From contig JAUNSK010000018.1 of NCBI GenBank assembly GCA_030539275.1, positions 22,865 through 86,864 of the forward strand: a DNA stretch of 64,000 nucleotides, written 5' to 3'. The DNA comes from Oscillospiraceae bacterium. GTDB taxonomy: Bacteria > Bacillota > Clostridia > Oscillospirales > Ruminococcaceae. Shown here one piece after another: positions 19,002-27,804 of this stretch. The stretch's first letter is position 1. Each line of letters begins with the position of its first letter. Below the pieces are notes generated by a model. That model had not been told where the DNA came from. It saw only the letters and a program-made list of their open reading frames with translations, and made no database searches. A program made the translations under genes and the position numbers.

Positions 19002-20177
19002 TTAAAAGTCAGGCTCTGTACCGTAGTATATACAGGTAAACAGCCTGCTCATTTCTTCAGGAGTTACTGATCTTGGATTAGATCCTGTGCAGGCATCACC
19101 AGCAGCATTTTCTGACACAGACTGGAGTTTTTCTTTAAACTCATTTTCATCAATTCCGAATTCCTTAAGGGTTCTCGGAATTGAGAGCCTGCGGTTATAT
19201 TCATCTATTTTGCCGCAAAGCGCATTAATAAGTTCTTCATCAGTTTTGCCTTCGAGTCCGATGTATCTCGCAATATCTGCATAGCGTGATGCATCTTTTT
19301 TAGCATTATATTTAATTACATACGGCAGGTATATAGCATTTGCACATCCATGAGGTATGTGTCCTGTGGAGAAGGCTGCACCAGTTTTATGAGCCATGGA
19401 ATGAACAATTCCGAGCAGAGCATTTGAAAAAGCCATTCCTGCAAGACACTGAGCATAATGCATCTGTTCTCTTGCGTCAGAATCTCCGTCATATGAATCA
19501 GGAAGATACTTAAGGACCATATCTATAGCTTTTAAAGCAAGTGGATCAGTAAACGGTGAATTAAGTGTTGATACATAAGCTTCAACAGCATGTGTCAGTG
19601 CATCCATACCTGTATGTGCTGCAAGTCTGGCTGGCATAGTTTCGGCCAGAACAGGATCAACAATTGCAATATCAGGAGTGATATTGAAGTCTGCCAGAGG
19701 ATACTTGATTCCTTTTGAATAGTCAGTTATTACTGAAAAAGCAGTTACTTCAGTTGCTGTTCCGGAAGTAGAACCAATGGCAATAAATTTTGCTTTCTGA
19801 CGAAGCTCCGGAAAATTAAAAGGTGTGATCAGATCATCAAATGAAATATCAGGGTACTCATAAAATGCCCACATTGCTTTTGCAGCATCTATCGGTGATC
19901 CGCCTCCCATAGAGATGATCCAGTCCGGCTGGAATTCCTGCATTGCTCTGGCGCCGTTCATAACAGTCTCAACCGAAGGGTCAGGTTCAACGTTTTCAAA
20001 AAGACTTACTTCAATTCCTGCTTCCTGAAGATAAGATATTGCTTTATCCAGAAATCCGAATTTTTTCATTGAGCCGCCGCCGACAACAATGATCGCTTTT
20101 CTTCCTTTAATAGTTTTTAGTGTTTCCAGTGAGCCTTTTCCATAGTAAATGTCTCTTGGAAGTGTAAACCGTGCCAT
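19002..20177 (-). CDS. Iron-containing alcohol dehydrogenase
   Basis: This 391-residue group III alcohol dehydrogenase probably reduces an aldehyde with NAD(P)H. The cofactor loop is GGGSPIDAAKAMW (91-103) with VGGGSMKKFG upstream. The metal site is carried by GMDALTHAVEAY (Asp192, His196) and the HSMAHKTGAAFSTGHIPHG segment (259-277), which supplies the remaining histidines. Closest in style to NADPH-dependent butanol/lactaldehyde dehydrogenases of Clostridia; the physiological alcohol cannot be read from sequence. AAGGAGG precedes the ATG. It is transcribed away from a large membrane-protein gene, and the shared upstream region holds two CRP/FNR-like palindromes. Confidence 0.92.
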   Translation of the reverse strand: MARFTLPRDIYYGKGSLETLKTIKGRKAIIVVGGGSMKKFGFLDKAISYLQEAGIEVSLFENVEPDPSVETVMNGARAMQEFQPDWIISMGGGSPIDAAKAMWAFYEYPDISFDDLITPFNFPELRQKAKFIAIGSTSGTATEVTAFSVITDYSKGIKYPLADFNITPDIAIVDPVLAETMPARLAAHTGMDALTHAVEAYVSTLNSPFTDPLALKAIDMVLKYLPDSYDGDSDAREQMHYAQCLAGMAFSNALLGIVHSMAHKTGAAFSTGHIPHGCANAIYLPYVIKYNAKKDASRYADIARYIGLEGKTDEELINALCGKIDEYNRRLSIPRTLKEFGIDENEFKEKLQSVSENAAGDACTGSNPRSVTPEEMSRLFTCIYYGTEPDF

Positions 20178-20302
20178 ATATAGTCCTCCTTAATATAATT
20201 CTGTATTGTTTAATAAAGATATAAAGTATATACTAAAATATTTTAAGCCAGAATCTGATAAATATGTTGTGGAAATATATGCATCTGTGTTTTTCATTAT
20301 AA

Positions 20303-20345
20303 AGTGACAAATGTCACTGCAGAAATGACACATGACATATATCAT
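20303..20345. promoter_or_regulatory. Two CRP/FNR-like palindromes in a divergent promoter region
   Basis: Between the alcohol dehydrogenase (-) and membrane-protein (+) genes lie GTGACAAATGTCAC (20304-20317, extended to a 16-bp palindrome) and ATGACATATATCAT (20332-20345), 28 bp apart. Both fit RTGA-N6-TCAY, the layout of CRP/FNR-family sites. A TATAAT box for the + strand is at 20363-20368. For the - strand, TATACT (complement of 20225-20230) has only a poor -35 element. Confidence 0.5.
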
Positions 20346-20374
20346 TATTTGTAATTCTGTTTTATAATTAAATT

Positions 20375-20419
20375 ATGGAAATGCGTTACATATTATATGA
20401 CAGCATGTTCAGGGGGTGA
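20375..20419 (+). other. Possible 14-codon leader ORF
   Basis: ATG at 20375 opens a short frame ending at TGA 20417-20419. Its end overlaps a good ribosome site (AGGGGGTGAGG) in which the following large gene has no standard start codon at the right distance. It has no clear ribosome site of its own, so it may be chance. Confidence 0.2.
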
Positions 20420-22793
20420 GGATATTATACTGGTATCTATCGTTATCTGGGCCATTTTGCCGTTGTTTCTTATACCTTTGACAATTATCCAGAACATTCA
20501 GAAAAAAAGACTGAAACAGGAACTTGATTGTATCAGAAATAATCCTGTAAAAAGATCAGAAACAGGTATTTGTTCCGGAAGTATAAGTTATCAGCATCCG
20601 TCATATACAGGGGGTTGCGTTAATGCATCTGATCAGATTTCTGAATCAGAAAATAAAAAAGATATTAACTCAAATCTGATATTGATTCTCGGAGTAATAT
20701 TAATAATACTTGCAGGACTGATTTTCTCAACAACCAGATGGGCATATATGACAAACCAGGCGAAAACAATTTCAGTTATCTCAGTCAGCGTTGTTTTCTT
20801 TGCTGTGTGTGAAATATCTGAAAGGAAGCTCAGGCTTAATAAAACCGGTATTGCATTCTTCATTCTTGGCGGTGTGTTCCTTCCGGTTTCAGTTCTGGCA
20901 ATGGCATTTTTTAATCTGTTCGGGACATGGTTTTCTATGACCGGCAGGGGATGTTTTATAGTATATATGACATTTTTTCTGCTGGCAGGGCTTGTTTCAT
21001 TTGCCGGTGTACTGAAGTACAAAGTAAGCTTATGCGCATATATGAGTCTGCAGGCATTATCATTTTCATTGTTTTTTCTGAGTCTGCATTTTGAAAATGA
21101 TCTGGTTGTTACGGTTGTAATGGGTGTGTCCTCATTTCTTGCTATGGCATTCAAGACCCCATGCTGCGACAGTAATATAATTAAAAATGTGTATTACAGA
21201 TCATTTGAACGTTTTGCTGTTGTAAATATTATATTGACAGGAATGTTAAGCAACTTTAATTCATTGATAAATTATAATAATATATGGCACTGTGCATTTG
21301 CCGCAGCAGTACTGACCGCAGGGACTCTCTGGTCAGCAATAAGACTTGACCTTGTGGTTCTGAAGACAGCCGTATCAGCCGAAGTGATCTGGTTTGCAGT
21401 ATGTGCTGCAAAAGCTGTACAAACGTTATCAGAATATACAGTAACTGAACAGGTGACATCGGTTGTATATCTTGCGGCATTTCTGTTATTTACGTTTGTT
21501 CCGGCTGTAAAAAATATTTTTTCACAGTCAGTTCTTATATTTGCATGCTTTATGACTTATGTTATTGCATCCGGGGATCTTTTAGTCACAGCATGTCTTT
21601 TCATTTCCGTTTTGGTTTTATTTCTCTATAATAAAAATAATACAGTTCAGGCAGTAAGCGCATGGTTCATTCCCTGTGTGCTTGATATGATTTTCCTCAT
21701 TACGCTTGATAGTTGTACAAACCTTGGGCCGGTTGTACTGAAAATGATGACGGTAACTGCTCTCTCTTGTCTTTCAGTTGCGTCATTTATATTTTTATTA
21801 AAGTCAAATAAAAAAGCTGAATATCTCAATACCTCAGCGGACTCACTGGCAGCTATAACGGCAGCGGCTTTTGCAATAACAGATTTTGATGCGGCTGCTG
21901 CAGCTCTGGCTGCAGGAATACTCTTTTCAGTAAAGACAGCAGTATGTATAAGGTTAAAAAAGGGCAGATCAGCCGGTTTGTATATGTATACTGCATTGCT
22001 TCTTTTAATGATTTATGCGTTTACCTCTGTAATGCCAACGCTGAGGGCAGACAGACGTGACACAACAGTAATGATAGTTCTGATGTGTATATGGCTGGCA
22101 ATGGTCATTTCAGGCCTGCTTCTTAAGAGAATAAACAGTATATGTGCAAGTGCTCTTGTGAATATGTCTGCAGTTTCTCTTGGTGTTGCTTTTATTTATA
22201 ATTTGTACACCGGTGACGGAGATCTTGTGTACATAATACTTTTCTCATTTGCTGCATACTTTGCGGCAATAACATACATAAAAAAAACAAAAGATACACG
22301 AGTCATATTGCTGAGTACGGCAGCTGTGTTTTTTCAGTCTGGAGTAATATTTCAGAACGCTGTTGATATTCCTGAGATTATTAAAGATGAGTATTATTTA
22401 GCTGCAGCTGGGATTATCTTACTCGCATGGCGATTTATCTGGGAAGACAGACATACACTGGACATTATTGCATTTGTGTATGCCGTAATATCAACAGTTT
22501 TTCTTATGCTGCGTGCAATATGGGGTGAGAAGGAGTATGATGCCATTATACTTGCAGTGCTCCTTTCGGTAACGATGACAGTATCTTATTTATTAAACCA
22601 GAAGCTTTGGCTGAGATTTTCAGGATCATCACTTATAGTTCTCGTTTTATATATAACAAGAAGCTTCTGGTTATCGATAGAGTGGTGGGTTTATCTTCTA
22701 TGCGCCGGGGCCGGATTTATTGCTTTTTCGGGGATTAATGAATACAAAAAAATCAGGGGAACTATAAAAGAAAAAAATAATAAAAAACTTTAA
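20397..22793 (+). CDS. Large polytopic membrane protein of unknown function
   Basis: I do not recognise a named family with confidence. The 798 residues are mostly hydrophobic, with roughly 20 membrane segments arranged as repeated helix pairs. A short N-terminal segment and a cytosolic linker (about 45-90) come first. The pattern resembles DUF2157/SCO7613-like membrane proteins. ATG 20397 lacks an upstream ribosome site, while a strong one lies just inside the gene (20409-20418) without a usual start codon after it; the true start is therefore uncertain by about 30 bp. It is a single-gene unit closed by a terminator, divergent from the alcohol dehydrogenase. Confidence 0.65.
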   Translation: MTACSGGEDIILVSIVIWAILPLFLIPLTIIQNIQKKRLKQELDCIRNNPVKRSETGICSGSISYQHPSYTGGCVNASDQISESENKKDINSNLILILGVILIILAGLIFSTTRWAYMTNQAKTISVISVSVVFFAVCEISERKLRLNKTGIAFFILGGVFLPVSVLAMAFFNLFGTWFSMTGRGCFIVYMTFFLLAGLVSFAGVLKYKVSLCAYMSLQALSFSLFFLSLHFENDLVVTVVMGVSSFLAMAFKTPCCDSNIIKNVYYRSFERFAVVNIILTGMLSNFNSLINYNNIWHCAFAAAVLTAGTLWSAIRLDLVVLKTAVSAEVIWFAVCAAKAVQTLSEYTVTEQVTSVVYLAAFLLFTFVPAVKNIFSQSVLIFACFMTYVIASGDLLVTACLFISVLVLFLYNKNNTVQAVSAWFIPCVLDMIFLITLDSCTNLGPVVLKMMTVTALSCLSVASFIFLLKSNKKAEYLNTSADSLAAITAAAFAITDFDAAAAALAAGILFSVKTAVCIRLKKGRSAGLYMYTALLLLMIYAFTSVMPTLRADRRDTTVMIVLMCIWLAMVISGLLLKRINSICASALVNMSAVSLGVAFIYNLYTGDGDLVYIILFSFAAYFAAITYIKKTKDTRVILLSTAAVFFQSGVIFQNAVDIPEIIKDEYYLAAAGIILLAWRFIWEDRHTLDIIAFVYAVISTVFLMLRAIWGEKEYDAIILAVLLSVTMTVSYLLNQKLWLRFSGSSLIVLVLYITRSFWLSIEWWVYLLCAGAGFIAFSGINEYKKIRGTIKEKNNKKL

Positions 22794-22832
22794 AAAAAAT
22801 AAAAATAATGTGTAGAATAAGATAAAATAAAT

Positions 22833-22868
22833 AAAAATCGGAGAGTTTTCTTCACTCTCCGATTTTTT
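22833..22868 (+). terminator. Terminator after the large membrane protein
   Basis: A 13-bp stem (22833-22845 with 22855-22867) with core CGGAGAG is followed by T residues. Confidence 0.88.
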
Positions 22869-22919
22869 CTTGAAAAAAACAATAAAAAAGTATATAATAA
22901 TTTTCGGAGGATTAAATCT

Positions 22920-24545
22920 ATGAATATTGTATTGGCATTTATTCATATATTTTCAGTAATAACAATGGGTGTAAGTATAGTCTGGCTTGCTCTTAAGGCA
23001 AACAAGAACAAACTTACGTACTCATTTATAACATGTCAGTCTCTGATTATACTCTGGAGTGTTTCAAAGCTTGCTGAGCTTCAGGCAGCAGATAATATTC
23101 AGCTGTATATCTGTTATCTTATCGGTAATATCAGTGTTTGTTTTATAGGAACTGCATGGGTGGTTTTTTCTGTAAGATACAGGTCTCATAAATGCGGCAA
23201 AAAAACAATAATGATATTAAACTGCATAAGCTTAATCAATTATGCTGCAGTTGTGTCAAATCCGCTGCATGGAATGTATTATCAGACATTGTCTGTGAAC
23301 AATATAGATCATGGTTTTCTTTTCTATGAAAATGTATTATTTACATATGTATGTCTGATCACTGGAATAGTAAATATCTGTGCAAAAACATTCGGTGAGA
23401 GAAAATATTCCCGCGGTCAGGCAGTTTTTATAGCTGGTTCTGTAGTTGTACCTATGATACTGAACATTTTCTTCATCAGCGGAAAATATCTGAATAATTT
23501 TGATCCTACACCGCTTGGCTTTGGATTGTCAAGCATATGTGTAATGCTTGCAGTGTACAGATATGATTTTCTTGATGTAAATTCAATAACTTTTGCAGGT
23601 ATTTTCAGTAATATCTCAGAGGGTGTTATTATCTGCAATGAAAGGGAAGAGGTTACGTTTATAAACTGTGCGGCTAAAAAACTGTTCCCTTCCTGTGATA
23701 ACATAAACGGAGTATACTCTGTGATAGGCGATAAAACTTTTATCGGCAGTACAGATGTAGGGTTCGCAGAAACTGAGATCACGCTGGACGGTGTACAGCT
23801 GAGTGTAAAAAGATATAACCAGTTCGGTAAAAATAATAATATAGTTGCAGTAGCATTTATCATAAACGATATAACTAAGTATTATGAGCTTATAGAAAGA
23901 ACCCGATTGCTGGCTGCTGCGAATGAAGAGGTAGCAGTTGAGAAGGAGAGAAACCGCCTTGCACAGGAGGTCCATGATACTGCAGGTCATACGCTGACTA
24001 TGGTTAATTCATTAGCCAAGATAATAGACATCCGTTATTCAGATACTCTGGGAGAAGCTGCAGGATATGTTGACGAGATAAGGACAGTGGCTGCATCAGG
24101 GATAACTCAGCTCAGAATGGCAGTCAACAATATACGAAACTGCTCATATATAAGTATATCCAACGGGATATCAGAGCTTCTGAAAGGTGTAAGGGAAATT
24201 AAAACCGAGCTTTGTGTACAGGGAGAAGAGACCGAAAAATTTGCTTTCTGTTCATCGGCTGTATATGCATCCTGCAGAGAGACAATAACTAATTGTCTGA
24301 GATATTCAGGCGCAGACAGAATAGATGTTATAATAAAATATCTTGATAAATTCCTCGAAGTATATATTTTCGACAACGGCTGCGGATGTGATGGTATTCA
24401 TGAAGGAGATGGCCTTACCGGAATAACCAGACGCATTGAAGAAATAGGCGGAAAAGCAACATTTGCATCCAGTGAAGGCAATGGTTTTACGACAATTTTA
24501 AAGATTCCGACAGGAGGAGCAATTGATAAAGATTATAATTGCTGA
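22920..24545 (+). CDS. Sensor histidine kinase (NarL-system type) with 7-TM N-terminus
   Basis: Seven hydrophobic segments fill residues 1-215, as in 7TM-type histidine kinase sensor regions. A PAS-like domain follows (about 225-330). The kinase core is of the HisKA_3 type: RLAQEVHDTAGHTLTMVNSLA holds the phosphorylated His, and DNGCGCDG with GDGLTGITRRIEEIGG forms the ATP lid. The signal is unknown. GGAGG precedes ATG 22920. Its last 23 bp overlap the response regulator gene, so the two are translationally coupled and form one two-component system. Confidence 0.9.
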   Translation: MNIVLAFIHIFSVITMGVSIVWLALKANKNKLTYSFITCQSLIILWSVSKLAELQAADNIQLYICYLIGNISVCFIGTAWVVFSVRYRSHKCGKKTIMILNCISLINYAAVVSNPLHGMYYQTLSVNNIDHGFLFYENVLFTYVCLITGIVNICAKTFGERKYSRGQAVFIAGSVVVPMILNIFFISGKYLNNFDPTPLGFGLSSICVMLAVYRYDFLDVNSITFAGIFSNISEGVIICNEREEVTFINCAAKKLFPSCDNINGVYSVIGDKTFIGSTDVGFAETEITLDGVQLSVKRYNQFGKNNNIVAVAFIINDITKYYELIERTRLLAAANEEVAVEKERNRLAQEVHDTAGHTLTMVNSLAKIIDIRYSDTLGEAAGYVDEIRTVAASGITQLRMAVNNIRNCSYISISNGISELLKGVREIKTELCVQGEETEKFAFCSSAVYASCRETITNCLRYSGADRIDVIIKYLDKFLEVYIFDNGCGCDGIHEGDGLTGITRRIEEIGGKATFASSEGNGFTTILKIPTGGAIDKDYNC

Positions 24546-25167
24546 TGATCTGAGCATTATAAGACAGGGAATTCAGGCGGTACTTGAGCAGGATGATCAG
24601 CTTAAGGTTGTTGCATCAGCTTCTGACGGAGAGGAAGCTTTCAGACTCTGTAAAGCTTTCAGACCCGATGTTGTTCTGATGGACATGAAAATGCCGGGAT
24701 ACGACGGTGAATATGGAATAAGAAAAATAAAGGAATATTATCCTGAAATAAAGGTACTGGTACTGACAACTCTTGATGATGACGAAACAGTTGCAGCTGC
24801 TATGGCATGTTCTGCTGACGGCTACATTCTGAAGGAAATGGAGAGCAGTGAGATTATTGCATCTGTCAGAGCTGTTTATACCGGAATAAATGTGTTTGGA
24901 GCAAATATATATGCAAATATTCAGAAAAAGATAATAGCTGAGCCGAAAAATAATACAGCTGACTCAGAACTTGCCTCACTGCTGACACAGCGTGAGCGTG
25001 ATATTATCGTACTTATAGCAGAGGGACTTGACAATAGGAAGATCGCAGCTAAGTTATTTCTGGCTGAAGGGACAGTAAGAAACAATATATCCAGAATGCT
25101 TGACAAGTTATCACTTAAGGACAGAACGCAGCTTGCTGTATTTGCAGTAAAAAACAATATTTCATAA
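24523..25167 (+). CDS. NarL/FixJ-family response regulator
   Basis: The receiver domain (1-120) has the acidic pocket IIADD, the phosphorylated Asp in VVLMDMKMPGYDG, and the Lys in GYILKEM. The C-terminal LuxR-type helix-turn-helix is LLTQRERDIIVLIAEGLDNRKIAAKLFLAEGTVRNNIS in outline (about 148-185). It pairs with the overlapping kinase. The start is TTG at 24523, supported by AGGAGG at 24512-24517 and the usual receiver N-terminus. Target genes are not evident; the following flavoprotein is only 38 bp downstream and may be co-transcribed. Confidence 0.93.
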   Translation: MIKIIIADDLSIIRQGIQAVLEQDDQLKVVASASDGEEAFRLCKAFRPDVVLMDMKMPGYDGEYGIRKIKEYYPEIKVLVLTTLDDDETVAAAMACSADGYILKEMESSEIIASVRAVYTGINVFGANIYANIQKKIIAEPKNNTADSELASLLTQRERDIIVLIAEGLDNRKIAAKLFLAEGTVRNNISRMLDKLSLKDRTQLAVFAVKNNIS

Positions 25168-25205
25168 TAAGCTGCGATACATATATCAGAAAGGATCGTT
25201 TTTAT

Positions 25206-25829
25206 ATGAAAGTTATTTTAATCAACGGCAGTCCGAAGCCTGCAGGCTGTACTTTTACAGCACTCAGGGAAGCCCAGAAGGTATTTGCTGATAATGGGAT
25301 TGAGACAGAAATATTTCAGGTAGGAAGAGAACCTGTTTCAGGTTGTCTCGGATGCGGAGGATGTCTTAAGACAGGCAGATGTGTTATTGGCAATGATCCT
25401 GTAAATGAATTTCTTGAAATGGCTCACGGTGCTGACGGATTTATATTCGGCTCACCTGTTCATTTTGCATCAGCATCAGGTGCACTTACATCATTTATGG
25501 ACAGAGTATTTTACGGCAGATCAAAGCTGTTTCAGGGAAAGCCTGCTGCTGCTGTTTTAAGCTGCAGAAGAGGCGGTGCGTCAGCTGCATTTGATCAGAT
25601 AAACAAATACTTTACAATAAGCAGTATGCCGGTTGTTTCATCTCAGTACTGGAATCAGGTGCATGGAAATAATCCTGAGGAAGTAGTCAAGGATCTTGAA
25701 GGAATGCAGACGATCAGAACACTTGCAAACAATATGTCATGGCTTCTGAAATGTATAGAGGCAGGTAAGAAATCAGGAATTGACTTCCCTCAGAATGAAG
25801 CTGTAATCAGAACAAATTTCATAAGATAA
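25206..25829 (+). CDS. NAD(P)H-dependent flavoprotein with Cys cluster
   Basis: A flavodoxin-like fold starts with MKVILINGSPKPAGCTFTAL, the FMN-phosphate loop of NADPH-dependent FMN reductases. A compact cluster C47-x2-C50-x2-C53-x5-C59 (GCLGCGGCLKTGRC) matches the pattern that binds 4Fe-4S in iron-sulfur flavoproteins. GSPVHFASASGALTSFMDR is the second FMN contact. The likely role is electron transfer or reduction of a small molecule; the substrate is unknown. It follows the two-component system on the same strand and ends at a terminator. Confidence 0.85.
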   Translation: MKVILINGSPKPAGCTFTALREAQKVFADNGIETEIFQVGREPVSGCLGCGGCLKTGRCVIGNDPVNEFLEMAHGADGFIFGSPVHFASASGALTSFMDRVFYGRSKLFQGKPAAAVLSCRRGGASAAFDQINKYFTISSMPVVSSQYWNQVHGNNPEEVVKDLEGMQTIRTLANNMSWLLKCIEAGKKSGIDFPQNEAVIRTNFIR

Positions 25830-25834
25830 AAAAT

Positions 25835-25882
25835 ACAGGTCTTTATCAGTAATTAAATCTGGTAGAGACCTGGTTTTTTTAT
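25835..25882 (+). terminator. Terminator after the flavoprotein gene
   Basis: ACAGGTCT near 25835-25842 pairs with AGACCTG (25866-25872), followed by a long T run. Confidence 0.8.
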
Positions 25883-25993
25883 TTTCGCTGTTGAAAAATA
25901 TGGAAATAAGGTTTATAATATATCATATATTGCATAATAAACCATTTGGTGGAAAGCTGCATTATAAAATAAAAAAGACAGCGGGGGTAAAAA

Positions 25994-27727
25994 ATGAGCA
26001 GAATTACAAAAAAAACAATGGCAGCAGTACTGGCACTGGCTGTGACAGCAGGTACAATGACATTTATGTTTTATGACCGGTATGAAAAGTCAAATGAATT
26101 ATCAGTTTATGCACAGACGTATGAGAGCGGATACCTTTCCTACTGTATAAACGAGGATAATACTATCACTGTAACAGGATGTGATGCGGAGACTGAAAAT
26201 GCAGTTATACCTGATGAAATAAACGGTATGCCTGTAATTTCAATAAAGGCTAAAGCATTTAATTCCTGTACAATTCTCAAATCATTAGAAATAGGTTCAA
26301 ATGTTACAGAAATAGGTTCATATGCATTTTCACACTGTATATCATTGACGCGCATAACAATTCCGGACAGCGTTAAAAAGATAGGTTATCAGTCATTTCT
26401 GGGATGCACAGCATTAACTTCAGCGGATCTGGGAGATGGTTTAGCTGAAATAGGAACAGAAGCATTTTCGGGCTGCAGCAAGCTATATGATCTGATATTC
26501 GGCGGCGGACTTAAAACAATAGGAAACAGTTCATTTTACGGATGCGAAAGTCTTGAGGAAGTAAGTATACCTGGAACGGTAAAAACAATAGGAGAAAAAG
26601 CGTTCGAATCCTGCATCGGATTAAAGAATACCCGGACAGGGAACAGTTTATCCTCAATATCATGCAGTGCATTTAATGACTGTAAAAGCCTTATGACTGT
26701 AGAAATAGGCTCAAATGTAACAAAAATAGAATCATCTGCATTTTTAAACTGTACATCCCTTACAAGCATAACAATACCTGACAGCGTCATAAGGATTGGC
26801 AGCGGATCATTTCAGGGATGCGAAGCATTGACTGCAGTACAGCTGGGAGAAGGATTAACTGATATAGGAACAGAGGCTTTCAGTGGCTGCAGCAAGCTTG
26901 AAGATCTGAAATTTGCAGGCGGACTTAAATCAATAGGAAACAGTGCATTTTACGGATGCGAAAGTCTTGAAGAGATCAATATACCTGATTCGGTGGAGAT
27001 AATAGGACAGTCTGCGTTCGGATGCTGCAGGGGCTTAAAGAAAGCAGACACAGGGAAAAGTGTAACGACAATAGGACCTGGTGCATTTGAAAACTGCAAA
27101 AGTCTTACAACAGCAGAAATAGGCCCTGATGTAACGGAAATAGCTTCATATGCATTCAGAAACTGTACATCACTTGCTAAGATCTCAGTCCCGGACTCAG
27201 TAACAGAGATAGGTTTTGAGACGTTTTGTGGCTGTTCAAGCCTGTCAGAAGCTTACATGAATAAGGATCTGTATTCTATCGGCTCTGATGCATTTTCAAG
27301 CTGTCCTGTGCTTACCATGTATGTATTCGACAAAACATACCCTCAGGAATATGCACAGAGAAACATGATAAAATATGTTGTAACCGATGGAGATCCTTCC
27401 ATAACTACCCCGGTAAGTACAACAACAACTGAGCCGCCGGCAACTACACCAGTGAGCGTTTCAGGCACTGAGCCGCGCGCAACTACTGTACCACTGAGTC
27501 AGACAACGTCTGAAGTGAGTGTCACTACGGTTTATGAAGAAAAAAAGCAATATGATATAACTGGAGACGGTATCCTGGATATAAGTGATATCCTGATGCT
27601 GAAAAAATATCTGTTCTTAAGTGAAATTCTTGATGAGAATGCACTCAAAGCCTCAGATACAAATTCTGACGGACAGATTAATGTCTTTGATCTTATAAGA
27701 ATCAAGCAGTCAATGGATCAAAAATAA
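25994..27727 (+). CDS. Secreted BspA-type leucine-rich-repeat protein with dockerin
   Basis: An N-terminal signal sequence (about 1-40) is followed by 23-residue LRR_5 units with the pattern IGSNVTEIGSYAFSHCISL. The units are grouped in a higher-order repeat of 138 residues (414 bp), present twice fully and once in part. A Thr/Pro-rich linker (about 468-515) leads to a type I dockerin with loops DITGDGILDISD and DTNSDGQINVFD. The dockerin implies attachment to a cellulosome scaffoldin; the LRR part probably binds a protein or surface. No catalytic domain is visible. GGGGGT precedes ATG 25994. Confidence 0.9.
   Translation: MSRITKKTMAAVLALAVTAGTMTFMFYDRYEKSNELSVYAQTYESGYLSYCINEDNTITVTGCDAETENAVIPDEINGMPVISIKAKAFNSCTILKSLEIGSNVTEIGSYAFSHCISLTRITIPDSVKKIGYQSFLGCTALTSADLGDGLAEIGTEAFSGCSKLYDLIFGGGLKTIGNSSFYGCESLEEVSIPGTVKTIGEKAFESCIGLKNTRTGNSLSSISCSAFNDCKSLMTVEIGSNVTKIESSAFLNCTSLTSITIPDSVIRIGSGSFQGCEALTAVQLGEGLTDIGTEAFSGCSKLEDLKFAGGLKSIGNSAFYGCESLEEINIPDSVEIIGQSAFGCCRGLKKADTGKSVTTIGPGAFENCKSLTTAEIGPDVTEIASYAFRNCTSLAKISVPDSVTEIGFETFCGCSSLSEAYMNKDLYSIGSDAFSSCPVLTMYVFDKTYPQEYAQRNMIKYVVTDGDPSITTPVSTTTTEPPATTPVSVSGTEPRATTVPLSQTTSEVSVTTVYEEKKQYDITGDGILDISDILMLKKYLFLSEILDENALKASDTNSDGQINVFDLIRIKQSMDQK
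26258..27240 (+). repeat. 414-bp tandem higher-order repeat in the LRR gene
   Basis: Equivalent points recur exactly 414 bp apart (for example the TTT of a Phe codon at 26258, 26672 and 27086; GGCTGCAGCAAGCT at 26471 and 26885). Each unit holds six 23-residue repeats. Copies are 26258-26671, 26672-27085 and a partial third. Confidence 0.85.
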
Positions 27728-27733
27728 TAAAAT

Positions 27734-27774
27734 GGCTGTATCAATAATTTCACGCAGAAGTTATTGATACAGCC
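27734..27774. terminator. Bidirectional terminator between LRR and radical SAM genes
   Basis: A perfect 14-bp stem (27734-27747 with 27761-27774) lies between converging genes. The T-rich tail is better on the minus strand (toward 27720). Confidence 0.8.
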
Positions 27775-27804
27775 GTAATTATTCTTATAATGTGATGCCA
27801 TTTA

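Noticed and set aside
20633-21154. 173-codon frame on the minus strand
   Set aside because: It is the reverse of the large membrane protein gene and has no independent support.
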